A DNA stretch of 64,000 nt from Riptortus pedestris (GCA_019009955.1 CM032233.1:14884501-14948500); one strand, 5' to 3'; shown: positions 44,914 to 56,240, counted from the first letter of the stretch. Notes: generated by a model from the sequence alone, not told the origin. Made by a program: numbers and translations.

Positions 44914-45793
44914 TTTTAGCAGATTTCCCTTAAGGGAAATCAGCTATTGAGGTCGTACTCGTGACGCGATTTTCGAAATTTTTCTTCAGATGTCCTTCGA
45001 ACCTACCCAGGAGATGGCGAAAATGAGGTCCGTTCAAAACTGTATATATTTGTCTGTTACCGCTCAAGCGGTCGCAATTATTGTTTAATCGCTACCCAAC
45101 TCGATATTTAGTCGTTTTATGTAAAAAGAAAGATCAAGTTCGTTAACGGCTGAAATCTGACCAAGGGAAGGTGGGGGTTAGAGGGGGAGAAAAAAATCCG
45201 AAATATCTCTGTTAGTTTGCGTCGGATTGAAAAATGTATCAATCTTATAGCAGATTACATGTACTATAAATATCTCTATCATGAATATTAACCGAGTTAT
45301 TTGCATTTTTCAGTTTTCAGCCTTCAGCAAACCACCACTTCCACTCATGTTACATAAAAAATACTCGGTGAGTTAATAAACCTCACCATTCGAAGCTTAA
45401 ATGCCAAATATTGTTTTCAAAAGTCATTTATTATACGAGTTACAGGCAAATATGTTCTGTTGACCTCCCCTTTCTTACGTTTTTGGACTATTTAAATTTG
45501 ATTGATTGAGATAAAAATTATTCTGATTCATTATAAATTACAGCACGCACATTACATAGCAAATAGCTTTCAATCAAATTAATACTTTATATTAAGATAT
45601 ATTACAGCAATTTTTTTTTCTTTCCGGTAGGAAGTTGGCAGAACTGTTTGTTTCCCGTCGGGAGGTTTCTTATTATCGTTTGTATTTATTCACTTAATAT
45701 TCACTGTGGTGTTGTGTTGCCGGTATGTATATTTATCTATTGTTAAACCTCACGCTAGAAATCTGCTTAGACCCCTGCGTGACGGACTTTTTT
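44914..45793 (+). mobile_element. HINE, full length, long module type
   Basis: CTTTTAGCAGATTTCCCTTA to CTAGAAATCTGCTTAGACCC, CTGCGTGACGGACTTTT. Half of the 3' hairpin is deleted. Only a minimal (TA) tract near 45042. Confidence 0.85.
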
Positions 45794-46315
45794 ATCGGTG
45801 TAGCTACATTCTGGGGGTGTGGGCACCGCGTGAACTGGCTTAAATCCAACTTAGAAGCCCGGTAACCGTGGAACCAAACCTAATATTTGGTTCAATCTCG
45901 GACTAGCCGACAGACACCTGTAGTAGAGGAAGCGGCAGAGATAATAGAGATAGAGAGGGTAATGGAGTAATGCTGTGTAAATAAGTGAGTTGGGACTGGG
46001 CTAATCATCTCCAGTTGCTTTGAAGTTGAAGTGGGAGCGGGCAGATGTTTGCCAGGCTTTTTTATGTAGTTTGCCTAGAGGGCTGGGCCTCCAGGACCTC
46101 TCCAGGCTCCACAGCTACTTACCATCAATCACTCCATCCCCTCCCTACCCCAATGCAAATTGGAATATACTACAAGCCAATAATTGACCACGGTTCTCCT
46201 ATTGACTGCCGAAAAGAATTTTATTATTTTTACTTCTGGTGTTGACGGTGTCGCATAATATACCAACGTTTCTCTTATTCAGGAAATCTCAACAGAGAAT
46301 AATACCAGGTTTAGA
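45794..46315. other. No gene recognised
   Basis: Mixed-composition sequence. A 66-codon frame at 46045-46245 has no recognisable motif. Confidence 0.4.
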
Positions 46316-46395
46316 AAAGGTCCGTCACGCAGGAGCTCCGTAAACTAAGCAGATTTCCCACATGCTGGTATGGCACACTACTACTCTCATCTTAA
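46316..46395 (-). mobile_element. HINE 3' end fragment
   Basis: AAGGTCCGTCACGCAGGAGC, then GCAGATTTCCCACATGCTGG. Confidence 0.8.
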
Positions 46396-46416
46396 TATTA
46401 GTATAGATAACTTAGA

Positions 46417-46805
46417 TTTTAGCAGACTTCCCTTAAGACAAATCAGCTATTGAGGTCGTACTCATGACGCGATTTGTGAAATATTTCTTCAAATGTCCAT
46501 CAATCCTACCCAGAAGATATGTATATAATTGTATAGAACGAATCTTATTGCAAATATAATCTATAATTGTTATAATGTATGTTTTTTTCACTAACTTGAT
46601 TATTAACCGAGATATTTGCAAATTTTTAATTTTCGGCTATCAGTAAATCCCCACTCCAACTCATGTTATATTATGAGGCACTTTATTTGAAGCCTAAATA
46701 CCAAATGTTGTTCTCATTGAAATTTTACGTTTTGAGATAAATTAATATACGTGGCGCACGTGGGAAATCTGCTTAGTTAACACAGCCCCTTCGTGACGGA
46801 CTTTT
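46417..46805 (+). mobile_element. HINE, internally deleted, first of a tandem pair
   Basis: TTTTAGCAGACTTCCCTTAA, a deletion removing the microsatellite and middle, then CACGTGGGAAATCTGCTTAG, TTAACACAGCCCCTTCGTGA, CGGACTTTT. Its last TTTT is the first TTTT of the next copy. Confidence 0.85.
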
Positions 46806-46922
46806 AGCAGATTTTCCTTAAGGGAAATCAGCTATTTAGGTCGTACTCGTGACGCAATTTCCAAAACTTTCAAATGTTCCTACCCAGGAGATGACGAAAA
46901 TGAGGTCCGTTCAAAAAGGTCC

Positions 46923-46986
<64 letters not shown>

Positions 46987-47824
46987 TTGTCTGTTACCGC
47001 TCTAGTGGTCGCAATTATTGTTTAATCGTTACCAAAGTCGATATTTAGTAGTTTTATGTAAGAAAAAAAAAAAATCAAGTTCGTTAACGACTGAATTCGG
47101 ACTAGTGGGAGGGGGGGGGGTTAGAGGGGAGGAATTTCGAAAATCCGAAATATCTCTGTTACTATACGTCGGATCGAAAGATTGTATAGAAACCAGCTTA
47201 TTGTAAACTAATTTGACTATAAATATTGCTCTTTATATTTTCTGTATAATTAGTATAACCGAGATATTTGGATTTTATAGTTTTCCGCTTTCAGTAAACC
47301 CCACTCCTAATACTGTCACATTAATAATAAGGTGATAGATCATGAACCACTTCAATACAAGGTTAAATACCAAATATTGTTTCCATTGTACTTTTAATTT
47401 GTGAGATATATGCAAATACGTTCTATTGACCCCCCCCCCCTTTCCTTTGTTCTTTGATTACTAAAAGTTCAGTGATTTAGATAAAACTGATTCTGATTCA
47501 TTACAAATTACAAGCACTCATTTGGGTAAATTGTTTTCAATAAAATGAGTTTGTTATATTCAGATATATTTAATTAATTGTTTGTCTTTCCGGTCTATCT
47601 ATGTACGAGTATTCAGCGCTACAAGGTTGGCTGGACTGTTTTTTTACAATTCAGCCGCTCTCCGTTGTAGAGATTATTAACTTGTATTGTAAATTGACTC
47701 AAAGATTTCTCATTACCGTATGTATTTATTCACATAACATTCACCTGTATGTATATTTATCTATTGTAAACCTTCACGTGGGAAATCTGCTTAGTTAACT
47801 CAGCCCCTGCGTGACGGACGTTTT
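46802..47824 (+). mobile_element. HINE, full length, long module type, second of a tandem pair
   Basis: TTTTAGCAGATTTTCCTTAA, compound (GT)(TA)n at about 46923-46982, the long module, CTGCTTAGTTAACTCAGCCC, CTGCGTGACGGACGTTTT. Confidence 0.85.
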
Positions 47825-48193
47825 GCCATTATAGCTGTGCAGTTTGTTAGATAGATAGAGGCTGGGTGACAACCTGGGGACTTCTATATCTGCCCCATGC
47901 CTATCCCATTACTCTCCCTCCCCTATCACTCTATCTCTTCACCAATTTACGTTTCGCTGCCCGCAGTTAGCCTCTCAATAAGTGCCCCCAGTCTCCTGTC
48001 AACGGTGAAATAAAATCTATAGCCAATGGCTTGACACCCAATGTCGAATTTCACGGTTCGGTTCCCTGGGGGCCAGGCAAAGCCCAACAAATTATCAATT
48101 CTCCCTGTAAATGAAATGTGTTTATTTCCTTTAAATATTATCATAGTATAATAAGATACGTCAAATAGTTTTTTTTTGTTTTTCTAATATTAT
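47825..48193. other. No gene recognised
   Basis: Mixed composition, C/T-rich near 47890-47940. No supported ORF. Confidence 0.4.
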
Positions 48194-48424
48194 GTCGGGG
48201 CTCAGGTTAGCCATGCGAGTTAAAGCGTTGACCTTTATCTCACATGGTAAACCTAGAGTGGCGAGTTCGATTTTCGCCTGGGCAAAGGAAATTATTTAGT
48301 GACGAAATTCATTAAATAACGTCCTAAAATCCCACCCTGGCTAGAAAAGGGTGGTAACCTGTAGATAACCCGTCCCGATTGGCCTAAGTTGCAAAAAGTG
48401 GACGTTAATAAATAAATAAAATAA
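48194..48424 (+). mobile_element. tRNA-derived SINE
   Basis: A tRNA-like head with GGGCTCAGGTTAGCCATGCG, then AGTTAAAGCGTTGACC and the B-box-like GCGAGTTCGATTTTCGCC at about 48261-48278. An unrelated body (CCCACCCTGGCTAGAAAAGG) and a simple (AATA)n tail at 48406-48424 follow. Head, body and A-rich tail is the standard SINE plan; pol III transcription is inferred from the boxes. The tail must borrow a LINE machinery that I cannot identify here. Confidence 0.75.
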
Positions 48425-48596
48425 TATTATGTCAATTAAATTCTTTACAAATTATTGTATTACATTTATAATTATATAATACATTCGATAAAGAATTAGA
48501 TCAAATTCTAATACATAATCTAAAGTCCATCAATTTAACTAATTATATACAATAAATTAGTTTCATTAACCCTATCTAAATAACACACAATCTTAA

Positions 48597-48641
<45 letters not shown>

Positions 48642-48643
<2 letters not shown>

Positions 48644-49137
48644 TAGCTCAGATACCCGGCTTCGCTCGGGAATTAATTTGAGCCTGAATGGTGATGGCAT
48701 TTTTTTGGCAAAGCTTTACTTTGCATAATATTTTGACATTTACCCGTCCCAGTGTTTAGGGTTAATACCCGTAGTTTCTGTGGATTTGTTAATAATAAAA
48801 TTATTTTTTTATGTAAGTCTTCACTGTCCTCCATATTGTCATAATTCCCGTTTCCTTTGCATTATGCATAGATTTGAATTATTAAGGACAAAATATTAAC
48901 AAACTGAAGAATTGAGTTTTAAATAAATAACAAAATAAACAACTTTTGGCATGTGCTTATTTGCAGAAACCCCAATAGAAAACGAAATACCGCTTTTATT
49001 TCAGACCTCCCTTACAACCACCACTCCTGCCCGTCCCTAGAAATGTTGGTATGGCTTGTTATAATGAAGGCATTAGTCCTAATACACGTACCGAATTTTA
49101 TTTTAAGACAGAGGTTACAATTTTATATATATATATA
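48642..49137 (-). mobile_element. Non-autonomous Helitron, copy 2
   Basis: Reverse complement of the 3' end, ACTAGCTCAGATACCCGGCT, TCGCTCGGG (hairpin CCCGAGCGAAGCCGGGTATC then CTAG), down to GAGGTTACAATTTT at 49111-49124. A TA run and, on the minus strand, a TC at the possible 5' terminus follow. Preceded by (TA)n at 48599-48641. Much shorter than copy 3. Confidence 0.7.
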
Positions 49138-50603
49138 GATATATATATAAAATTGTAACTCTCTGTCCTTACCATATTGATTTTATTTTTTTTATTTTTT
49201 TTTTTCTTCTTTCGACGAAATTTCACGATAACTTTTCGTTTCTCATACACACAACTGCCATAAGACCTCCTTATAAAACTGCATTTTGATCTTTGGTGTC
49301 ATTTTTACGTGTAATGTTTGTTTGTTCGTTTGTTACCTTTTTCTCACGCATAAACTGCTGAAGACCGAATTTTTAAATGAAACTTTGTAAGTATATTAAC
49401 TACTGAACGCCAAACTTAGACTTTAGGCTATGTTTTAATATTGACCCCTCGTGAGACGGAACAGGAGTGGTAGTGTTAATAAGGGAGGCCTGAAATTAAA
49501 AATAGCGATGATTTCGTTTTCCTATTGCAATTTTTTTCGGCAATTATTATTAGCACATAACAAACAATGTTTAGTTTGTTATTTAGAGTAACTTTTGTTA
49601 TATACACTTTCTTGTCGGTATACCTAAGTATAAACGGGCTTATAAACGCTAAAAATGTAGCGGAAAGTCAACAATTTTATTTGGGCACAGGAACGACTCA
49701 ACCGAGACACTAAACCAAACTGTCGGTACTGTGAATTAGCACTAACGTCCTTTCCGCTTATCATGAGCCCATACAACACATTTCCCTAAGGGACCGAGGC
49801 AGAAGTGGGGTTTATAAGAGGATGAGCCTGACAATTAAAAATAGTGATATTTCGTTTCCTATTGGGGTTTTTGGCAAATATGCAACCATAATATCAAAAT
49901 AGTTCGTTTAAAATTTGTGCTTATTTAGAGAAACATTTGAGACATATACACTTTTGTCGTATAACCTAATTACAATAAAGGCGTTATACTACTCACAAAA
50001 CGCTGATGCCAGAAGTCAACCAATTTTATTTGACACAAAAGAACTCAACCGAACTAAACCAAACCTCGGTATGTTGAATTAGCACTAACGTCCTCCTTAT
50101 AATTCACGCCATATACTAGCATTTCTTTTTTCTACGGAACGGGCCGGAGTGGGGTGTATTATAAGGTAGGCCTGAAATTACAAATAGGTGATATTTCCTT
50201 TCCCATTGGGGTTTCGGCAAATATGCACATAACAAAAGTTGTTTTATTTTATTATTTAGAGATAACTTTGGCTCAACAATGCTTTTCAATATGGAACTAC
50301 CAGGTACCCCTCAGCAACGGGAAAAATTAATCTCAAATGTTATGTTAATATTTTGTCCTTAATAATTCAAATCTATGCACAATGCACAGAAAACGGGAAA
50401 TATGACACTATGGAGGACAGTGAAGTCTTACATAAAAAATTAATTTTATTATTAACAAATCCACAGAAATGATGGGTATTAACCCGTATAACACTGGGAT
50501 GAATAAATGTCAAAATATTGTGCAAAGTCAAGCCTTGCCAAAAAGTATCATCACCATTCAGCCTCAATGAATTCCCGGGCGAAGCCGGGTATCTGAGCTA
50601 GTA
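49138..50603 (+). mobile_element. Non-autonomous Helitron, copy 3
   Basis: Starts after a TA run with AAAATTGTAACTCTCTGTCC and ends ATTCCCGGGCGAAGCCGGGT, ATCTGAGCTAG, then T. CCCGG and CCGGG form a hairpin 9-10 bases before the terminal CTAG, as in canonical Helitrons. It faces copy 2 head to head across about 25 bp of TA. No coding. Confidence 0.75.
49488..50280. repeat. Internal tandem repeat, about 340 bp x 2.3
   Basis: Units start near 49488, 49827 and 50161 with GCCTGAAATTAAAAATAG-type sequence and include AGTCAACAATTTTATTTG and GAATTAGCACTAACGTCC. A single related unit is in Helitron copy 1 (about 3535-3890). Confidence 0.75.
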
Positions 50604-50832
50604 CAACTCTAAATATGAACAATTTTTTTTTACAAATTTAAAACATACATTTTTATTATTTGTGGACATGCAAATTCCAAAGGATGACAAGCTTTATAAA
50701 TGATGAGAACCTTGTCCCACCTTATAGAGACAATGTACGCGATCACAAATTATTTTCTTCTAGGGAAGCTGGTAGGTAGAGGAACGAATTAATCTGGATG
50801 TACACAGTAGGCCTGTTTACCTCTACAATACA

Positions 50833-50893
50833 TTTTAGCAGATTTCCCTTAAGGCTATTGATGTCATGCTCATAACGCTTGAGGTCCGTTCAA

Positions 50894-50974
<81 letters not shown>

Positions 50975-50983
50975 AGTGTGTGT

Positions 50984-51035
<52 letters not shown>

Positions 51036-51442
51036 TTGTCTGTTAACACTCTAGCGGTCCCAAACTCGGTATTAAATCATTTTATGTAAAAAGGAAGATC
51101 AAGTTAGTTAACAGCTGAAATCGGACAAGTGAAAGGGGGGGGAATTTCGAAAATTCGAAATATCTCCGTTACTATACGTCGGATCGAAAAAGTGTGTAAG
51201 ACCAATCTTATTGAAAATTACATTTACTATAAATATTGTTATATACATGTATTCTCTATCTTGATTATTAACCGAGATATTTTCATTTTTATTAAGTATA
51301 ACGGACTAGCTATGGTCGCTTCCTAGAAAAGTTAGTTCGGCCGTTTTCGTAACTGTTCGGCACTCGTATGGGGCTTTCTCTATTGTATAACTTCACGAGG
51401 GAAATCTGTTTAGTTTAAGCAGCCCCTGCGTGATGGACTCTT
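50833..51442 (+). mobile_element. HINE, full length, short module type
   Basis: TTTTAGCAGATTTCCCTTAA, a deletion in the 5' block, a very long compound (TA)n(GT)n at about 50897-51034, then conserved blocks to GAAATCTGTTTAGTTTAAGC, AGCCCCTGCGTGATGGACT. Confidence 0.85.
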
Positions 51443-51445
51443 CGA

Positions 51446-51545
51446 CATCTCCTTGGTAGGACCAATAGACTTTGGAGGCAATTTTTGAAAAAGACAACCT
51501 CAGAATGTGAAGACAACCTCAATAGCTGTATTCTCTTGAGGGGAA
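51446..51545 (-). mobile_element. HINE 5' fragment, diverged
   Basis: ACATCTCCTTGGTAGGACCA, CAACCTCAATAGCTGTATTC, TCTTGAGGGGAAAA. Confidence 0.6.
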
Positions 51546-51799
51546 AAAAGGAGATAACATAAACGGCAGATAAAGAGTTTTACCTCCGGCTACCTTTGGG
51601 ATGTGTGGGGTTTAATTAAGTTGTGTAAAGCGGTGTTTATAGACTGACCAGTACATGAGCAGGAATTCCCTTTGGAGGTTGTAGTGTTTGCAGTGGATGA
51701 GTTTGGGTGGATCGGATGGGCTGAGGACCAGATGGTTTTTATAGCAGCAGCCGGCCACAGGTCGGGCTTAAGCTTCTCTATCCTCTCGATGACAAAAGA

Positions 51800-52316
51800 A
51801 AAAGTCCTTCACGCAGGGCCTCAGTTAACTATGCACATTTTCCACGTATTTCCGTTTATCTCAAAACTTATACGTTCATTGAGAAAAATATTTGGTATTT
51901 ATGCTTCAAATAATGTGCTTCGTGATATAACAGCTTATTGTTAATATGACATGAGCAGGAGTAGAGGTTTACTGAAGGCCGAAAACTAAAAAATGCAAAT
52001 ATCTCGGTTACTAATCAAGATATTGAAAAAAAACCTACACGACATTTATAGAACATTAAATTTACAAGAAGACTGGTTCTATACAAATTTTCGATCCGAC
52101 CCACATTAACGGAGATATTTCGAATTTTCGAAATTCTCCCTCTAAACCCTCCCCACACTTGTCCGACTTTAGCCGTCAATGAACTTGATCTTCATTTCTA
52201 CATAAAAGTTTAAATATCGACTTTGGTATTGATCAGACGACCGTTAGAGCGTTAACAGATATATATATAATTTTTAAACGAACCTCATTTTAGTCATCTC
52301 CTAGGAAGGATCGATA
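51800..52316 (-). mobile_element. HINE, 5' end replaced by a LINE fragment
   Basis: AAGTCCTTCACGCAGGGCCT, TATTCATTGAG-type block, TCTCGGTTACTAATCAAGAT, short (TA), CATCTCCTAGGAAGGATCGA; then the Jockey fragment begins. Confidence 0.8.
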
Positions 52317-52739
52317 TGGACATACGGACTTTGGGGTTCCACTAAACCTTCAAATTCCTACAAAATCCAAACCCTCCAATCCAGAATACTCCGCAAAATT
52401 ACAGATTCCCCATTTTATGTATCCGATTTAACACTCCATAATGACCTCAACATTCCTTTTGTCCATAGCCTCGCCAAATCCCGAAATCAGAAATTCCACT
52501 CTCTCCTTCCTTTTGTCGAACCACTCCCACCTATATTCGAGATAACTCAAGACGATGTCTGAAGCGTACGTGGCCCAGAGATCTTCTGGTGTAGTGCACA
52601 GTATAACTCCAAATAGTACAATCCAATGTGGGTATTGTCAATGGACAACTTCCCACCTCAAGCCAATTGTTATTATCATTTATATAATTTCCTTGTAATA
52701 ATTAATTTTGTTGCAAATAAACGAATAAATATATTTAAA
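52313..52739 (+). pseudogene. Jockey-type LINE, 3'-terminal fragment (copy 3)
   Basis: Reads IWTYGLWGSTKPSNSYKIQT, LQSRILRKITDSPFYVSDLT, LHNDLNIPFVHSLAKSRNQK, with a stop after ITQDDV and then VRGPEIFW. Same conserved ORF2 C-terminus as at 8062 and 14386 but from a clearly different lineage, with a different 3'UTR (52590-52739) ending in an AT-rich tail. 5'-truncated at a HINE block, and followed directly by another HINE. Confidence 0.8.
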
Positions 52740-53507
52740 AAAGACCGTCACGCAGGGGCTGCGTAAGCTAAGCAGATTTCCCACGTGAAGGTTTACAATA
52801 GATAAATATACATACAGGTAACACTACCGTGAATGCTCAGTAAATGTACAATACAAGCGAATTGTAAACAAGCAGGCAAGCCAACTCGTAGCGCTGCAAT
52901 AGATAGAACCGGAAAGACAAACAATTAATGGAATATATTTGAATATAACATATTAATTTTTATTAGAAAACAATTTTACTAAAGCTAGTGGTTGTATTTG
53001 TAATGAATACAGAAATCAGTTTTATATCTCAATAACTCAAATTTTAGTAACCAAAAACAAAAGAAGTGGGGGGGTTCACAGAAACATAATTGCATAATAT
53101 TCTCACAAAGTAAAAGTTCAATGAAAACAATATTTGGTATTTAGGCTTCAATTGATATCTTTTTAATTATACAACAGACATATTAATGCAACACCCGTAG
53201 TATTGGGGGTTTACTGAAGGCTAAAAACTGAAAAATGTAAATATCTCGGTTAATATTCAAGATAGAAAATAAATATATATAACATCATTTATTGGGTATT
53301 TAATTTTCAATAAGATTGATTCTATACACTTTTTCGATCCGACTTATAGTAATGGAGATATTTCGAATTTTCAAAATTCACAGTTTTGAACGGACCTCAT
53401 TTTCGTCATCTCCTAGGTAAGATCGATGGACATTTGAAGACAAAAGTCGAAAATTCCGTTATGAGTACAACCTCAATACCTGATTTCCCTTAAGGGACAT
53501 CTGCTAA
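52740..53507 (-). mobile_element. HINE, full length, long module type
   Basis: AAGACCGTCACGCAGGGGCT to ACCTGATTTCCCTTAAGGGA, CATCTGCTAA. It lacks the (TA) microsatellite and the block on its proximal side, joining CGAATTTTCAAAATTC directly to ACAGTTTTGAACGGACCTC. Confidence 0.85.
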
Positions 53508-54270
53508 GGACCGTTACGCAGGGGCTGCGTAAGCTAAGCAGATTTCCCACGTGAAGGTTACAATAGATAAAAATATACATACAGGTAACATACCGTGATG
53601 CTCAGTAAATGTACCAATACAAGGTGAATTGTAACAAGCAGGACAAGCCCAACTCGGTAGCGCCTGCATAGATAGACGGAAGGAAAAGACAACAATTAAC
53701 GGAATTATTTGAAATATAACATATTAATTTTATTGAAAACAATTTACTAAAGTGGGTGTAATTTGTATGAATCAGAATCAGTTTTATCTCACATTAACTC
53801 AAATTTTAGTAATCAAAAACAAAAGAGGGGGGGGGTCAACAGAACCATATTTGCATATATCTCACAAAGTAAAAGTTCAATGAAAACAGTATTTGGTATT
53901 TAGGCTTCAATTGATATCTTTTATTATATAACAGCGCATTATTTATGCAACACCAGTATAGAAGTGGGGGTTTACTGAAGGCTAAAAAAACTGAAAAAAT
54001 GTAAATATCTCGGTTTAATATTCGAGATAGAAACTAAAATATATTTACATCATTTATTGGGTATTTAATTTTCAATAAGATTGATTCTATACACTTTTTC
54101 GATCCGACTTATAGTAATGGAGATATTTCGAATTTTCAAAATTCACAGTTTTGAACGGACCTCATTTCGTCATTCTCTAGGTAAGATCGATGGACATTTG
54201 AAGACAAAAAGTCGAAATTCCGTTATGGAGTTACAAACCTTCAATACTGATTTCCCTTAAGGATGAAATC
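53506..54270 (-). mobile_element. Indel-ridden duplicate of 52740-53507
   Basis: Follows the previous copy base for base, including its private deletion, but with dozens of one-base gains and losses, many in homopolymers. More like an uncorrected read than an independent insertion. Confidence 0.8.
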
Positions 54271-54544
54271 TTGACTCTAATGAAAGAATTTAGAGAAAGA
54301 GCAATAAAGCCTATATTCAATAGAAGGTCGGGAGACTCTTGGGCCACATCTGTGTCAGTAATGTATATTCCTTCATTATATATGTACCAAACAAAACTAT
54401 TTGTGAAAGATGACCGCTCTATCCGAATGTGTTAAATCTAGTAAAAAGTATTTTTTGTTTCATAAATAAATTAAAGAACTTCGAGTCTGAAGATACTTTT
54501 TTTATAAACGAGATGAATACTATCCAAAAGTGTTCAATAATTAA
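54271..54544. other. Possible LINE fragment
   Basis: Plus-strand reading SVMYIPSLYMYQTKLFVKDD resembles the IPSLYIxExL...NxxxHxxNTR region downstream of some LINE reverse transcriptases. Too short to assign. Confidence 0.3.
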
Positions 54545-55345
54545 ATCTATTTCTTATTTATTTATTTATGGACATCACATCAAAGGTGATATGCCCTTTC
54601 AAAAATCAAAAATTGTACAAAGTGAAATAACGAAAGTAAAATAGATAAGAGATAACAAGTAACAATAACAAATACCCAAAAACAAAACAATGACAAATAA
54701 CAAAAGTGAAATAGATAAACATTTTATAAGTGAATATATATATATATATCAATTAGTGATGAGCATAGTTGGTGGATAATCAATAGGAAATGAATGGCTG
54801 AAAATGGTACTTTTGCTGATGATTGTCGTAATTTCCATCTTCAGGGTAAACTTATACATGTGTACAAACTCATAGAATACAATTAATGCATATAATTTGA
54901 AATCTTTTTGTACATCACAAACATAATTTGTATTTTAAATTTTTTTGTATATTTGAATTTTGTGTAGGTATGAGAATATGTTGTTAATGTGTGGGCTGCC
55001 TTCCGTCAAAAGTGTTTGTAAGTCGTAGGGTAAGTCCTGGTGTTGTCGTTTTCGGCATTCTGTCTTATTGTCAAGGGAATGTTACATGTTGAGCAAGTAG
55101 CTCTGTCAGTCTTTGTCATTAAGTATGTGTTAATTGGGTGTGGCCGATTCTAAGTCTCGAGAGAACTACTTCTTTCTCTCCTAGAGTTTCTGCAACTTGA
55201 TGGCCACATGCAAATAGTGTTCTTAATAGTTCGTAGTTTGTTGTCAGTACTTGTGTTAGTCCTTTCGGTTTGCCATGCAGCTAAGATGAGGTGTTTCGTT
55301 TGTCTTATTGTTCATATACAAGTCATATACATTTATTCGTTCATA
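54545..55345 (-). pseudogene. LINE 3' end with RNase H tail and 3'UTR
   Basis: Minus strand reads NKLRTIKNTI, WPSSCRNSRRE (about 55160-55260), then after a frame change EVVLSRLRIGHTQLTHTYLM, TKTDRATCSTCNIPLTIRQN (about 55040-55190). This is the C-terminal RNase H segment of I/Nimb/BS-like non-LTR retrotransposons. The element then runs to GGGCATATCACCTTTGATGT, GATGTCCATAAATAAATAAA at 54551-54600, a typical LINE 3' terminus. 5'-truncated with one visible frameshift. Confidence 0.75.
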
Positions 55346-55828
55346 TTCAACTACCCAATATTTAAATAGAACTATTCATAGAAATCGGTCAAAAATATAT
55401 GATCTGGCACATCAAGCTCTCTGTAAGGTGGAGCTTCTCATCTTTTATAAAGTTCTTTAATTTATTTTTAAACAAGGAATATTTTTTATAAGTTTAATAG
55501 GGTGGGGCAGCGCAAAACAGGAGTTTGCTCCTGAAATTGATTTCCTCAAAATATTAATGTCTGTGGATGGGGGTTTGAAGTATATTGTTGTATCTTGTTT
55601 TATGATAATGAGTTATACTATTTCAGCGAAACAAGTACGTGTTTTGTGTCACGAACAATATTCTTTGCTACCTACATATTCAGGGAAAAGTCATTATTTT
55701 TGACTCCTTAAAAAGTGGATGACAGAAGTCCCTTGACTTTCTGTTGTATAAAACCCCGTATTGCTCTCTGGTACTTATCGATTATCGGGACGCCACCCAT
55801 TTAAAGACGATTATTAAATCACAATTTT
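55346..55828. other. No gene recognised
   Basis: AT-rich, no supported ORF or family member. Confidence 0.4.
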
Positions 55829-56240
55829 AAAAAATCACTTTATTATGTAAAATAACACTTCTAGAATTCATAAATGGCAAAATGGTTCACGGGAGAACCC
55901 TCATTATTCACAGATAAAATATTTACTGGTTCAAAACCGCGTATAAGCTATTCGCTGTTATTGCTATCGCTTTAGGCTGTTCATACTAGACCAGGTTGTC
56001 TTAGTCATTCTGTTTCTTTTCTTATCAGAAAATGAGTGATAATTTGGTGATCGGTTGTTATTACACCACTTGAAGAGCTACCTTGCAGAGTTGATGTGGC
56101 AGATGACGGCCGGGGATGACCGCTTCATGCAGCTACTCCACGACATCGTCCAGTTTTGGGCTAACTCTAATTTATAATTACATTTTGTCATTCAAATAAA
56201 TTCTAGAAGTATAATTTTAAATAATAAAGTGATTTTATTT
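55829..56240. mobile_element. TIR element with ISXO2/Merlin-like transposase C-terminal relic
   Basis: Inverted arms AAATCACTTTATTATGTAAA (then ATAACACTTCTAGAATTC, 55833-55869) and ATTCTAGAAGTATAATTTTA (then AATAATAAAGTGATT, 56199-56236). Between them the plus strand at about 56070-56175 reads HLKSYLAELMWQMTAGDDRF, MQLLHDIVQFWANSNL. It resembles the SYLAEFMWRxxxGxxxFxxxLxxI end of ISXO2-like (IS1595/Merlin) transposases. The catalytic DDE region is gone. Exact termini and target duplication unresolved. Confidence 0.45.

Noticed and set aside
48194..48283. Functional tRNA gene
   Set aside because: The head is continuous with a SINE body and an (AATA)n tail, and the cloverleaf arms do not pair well by eye.
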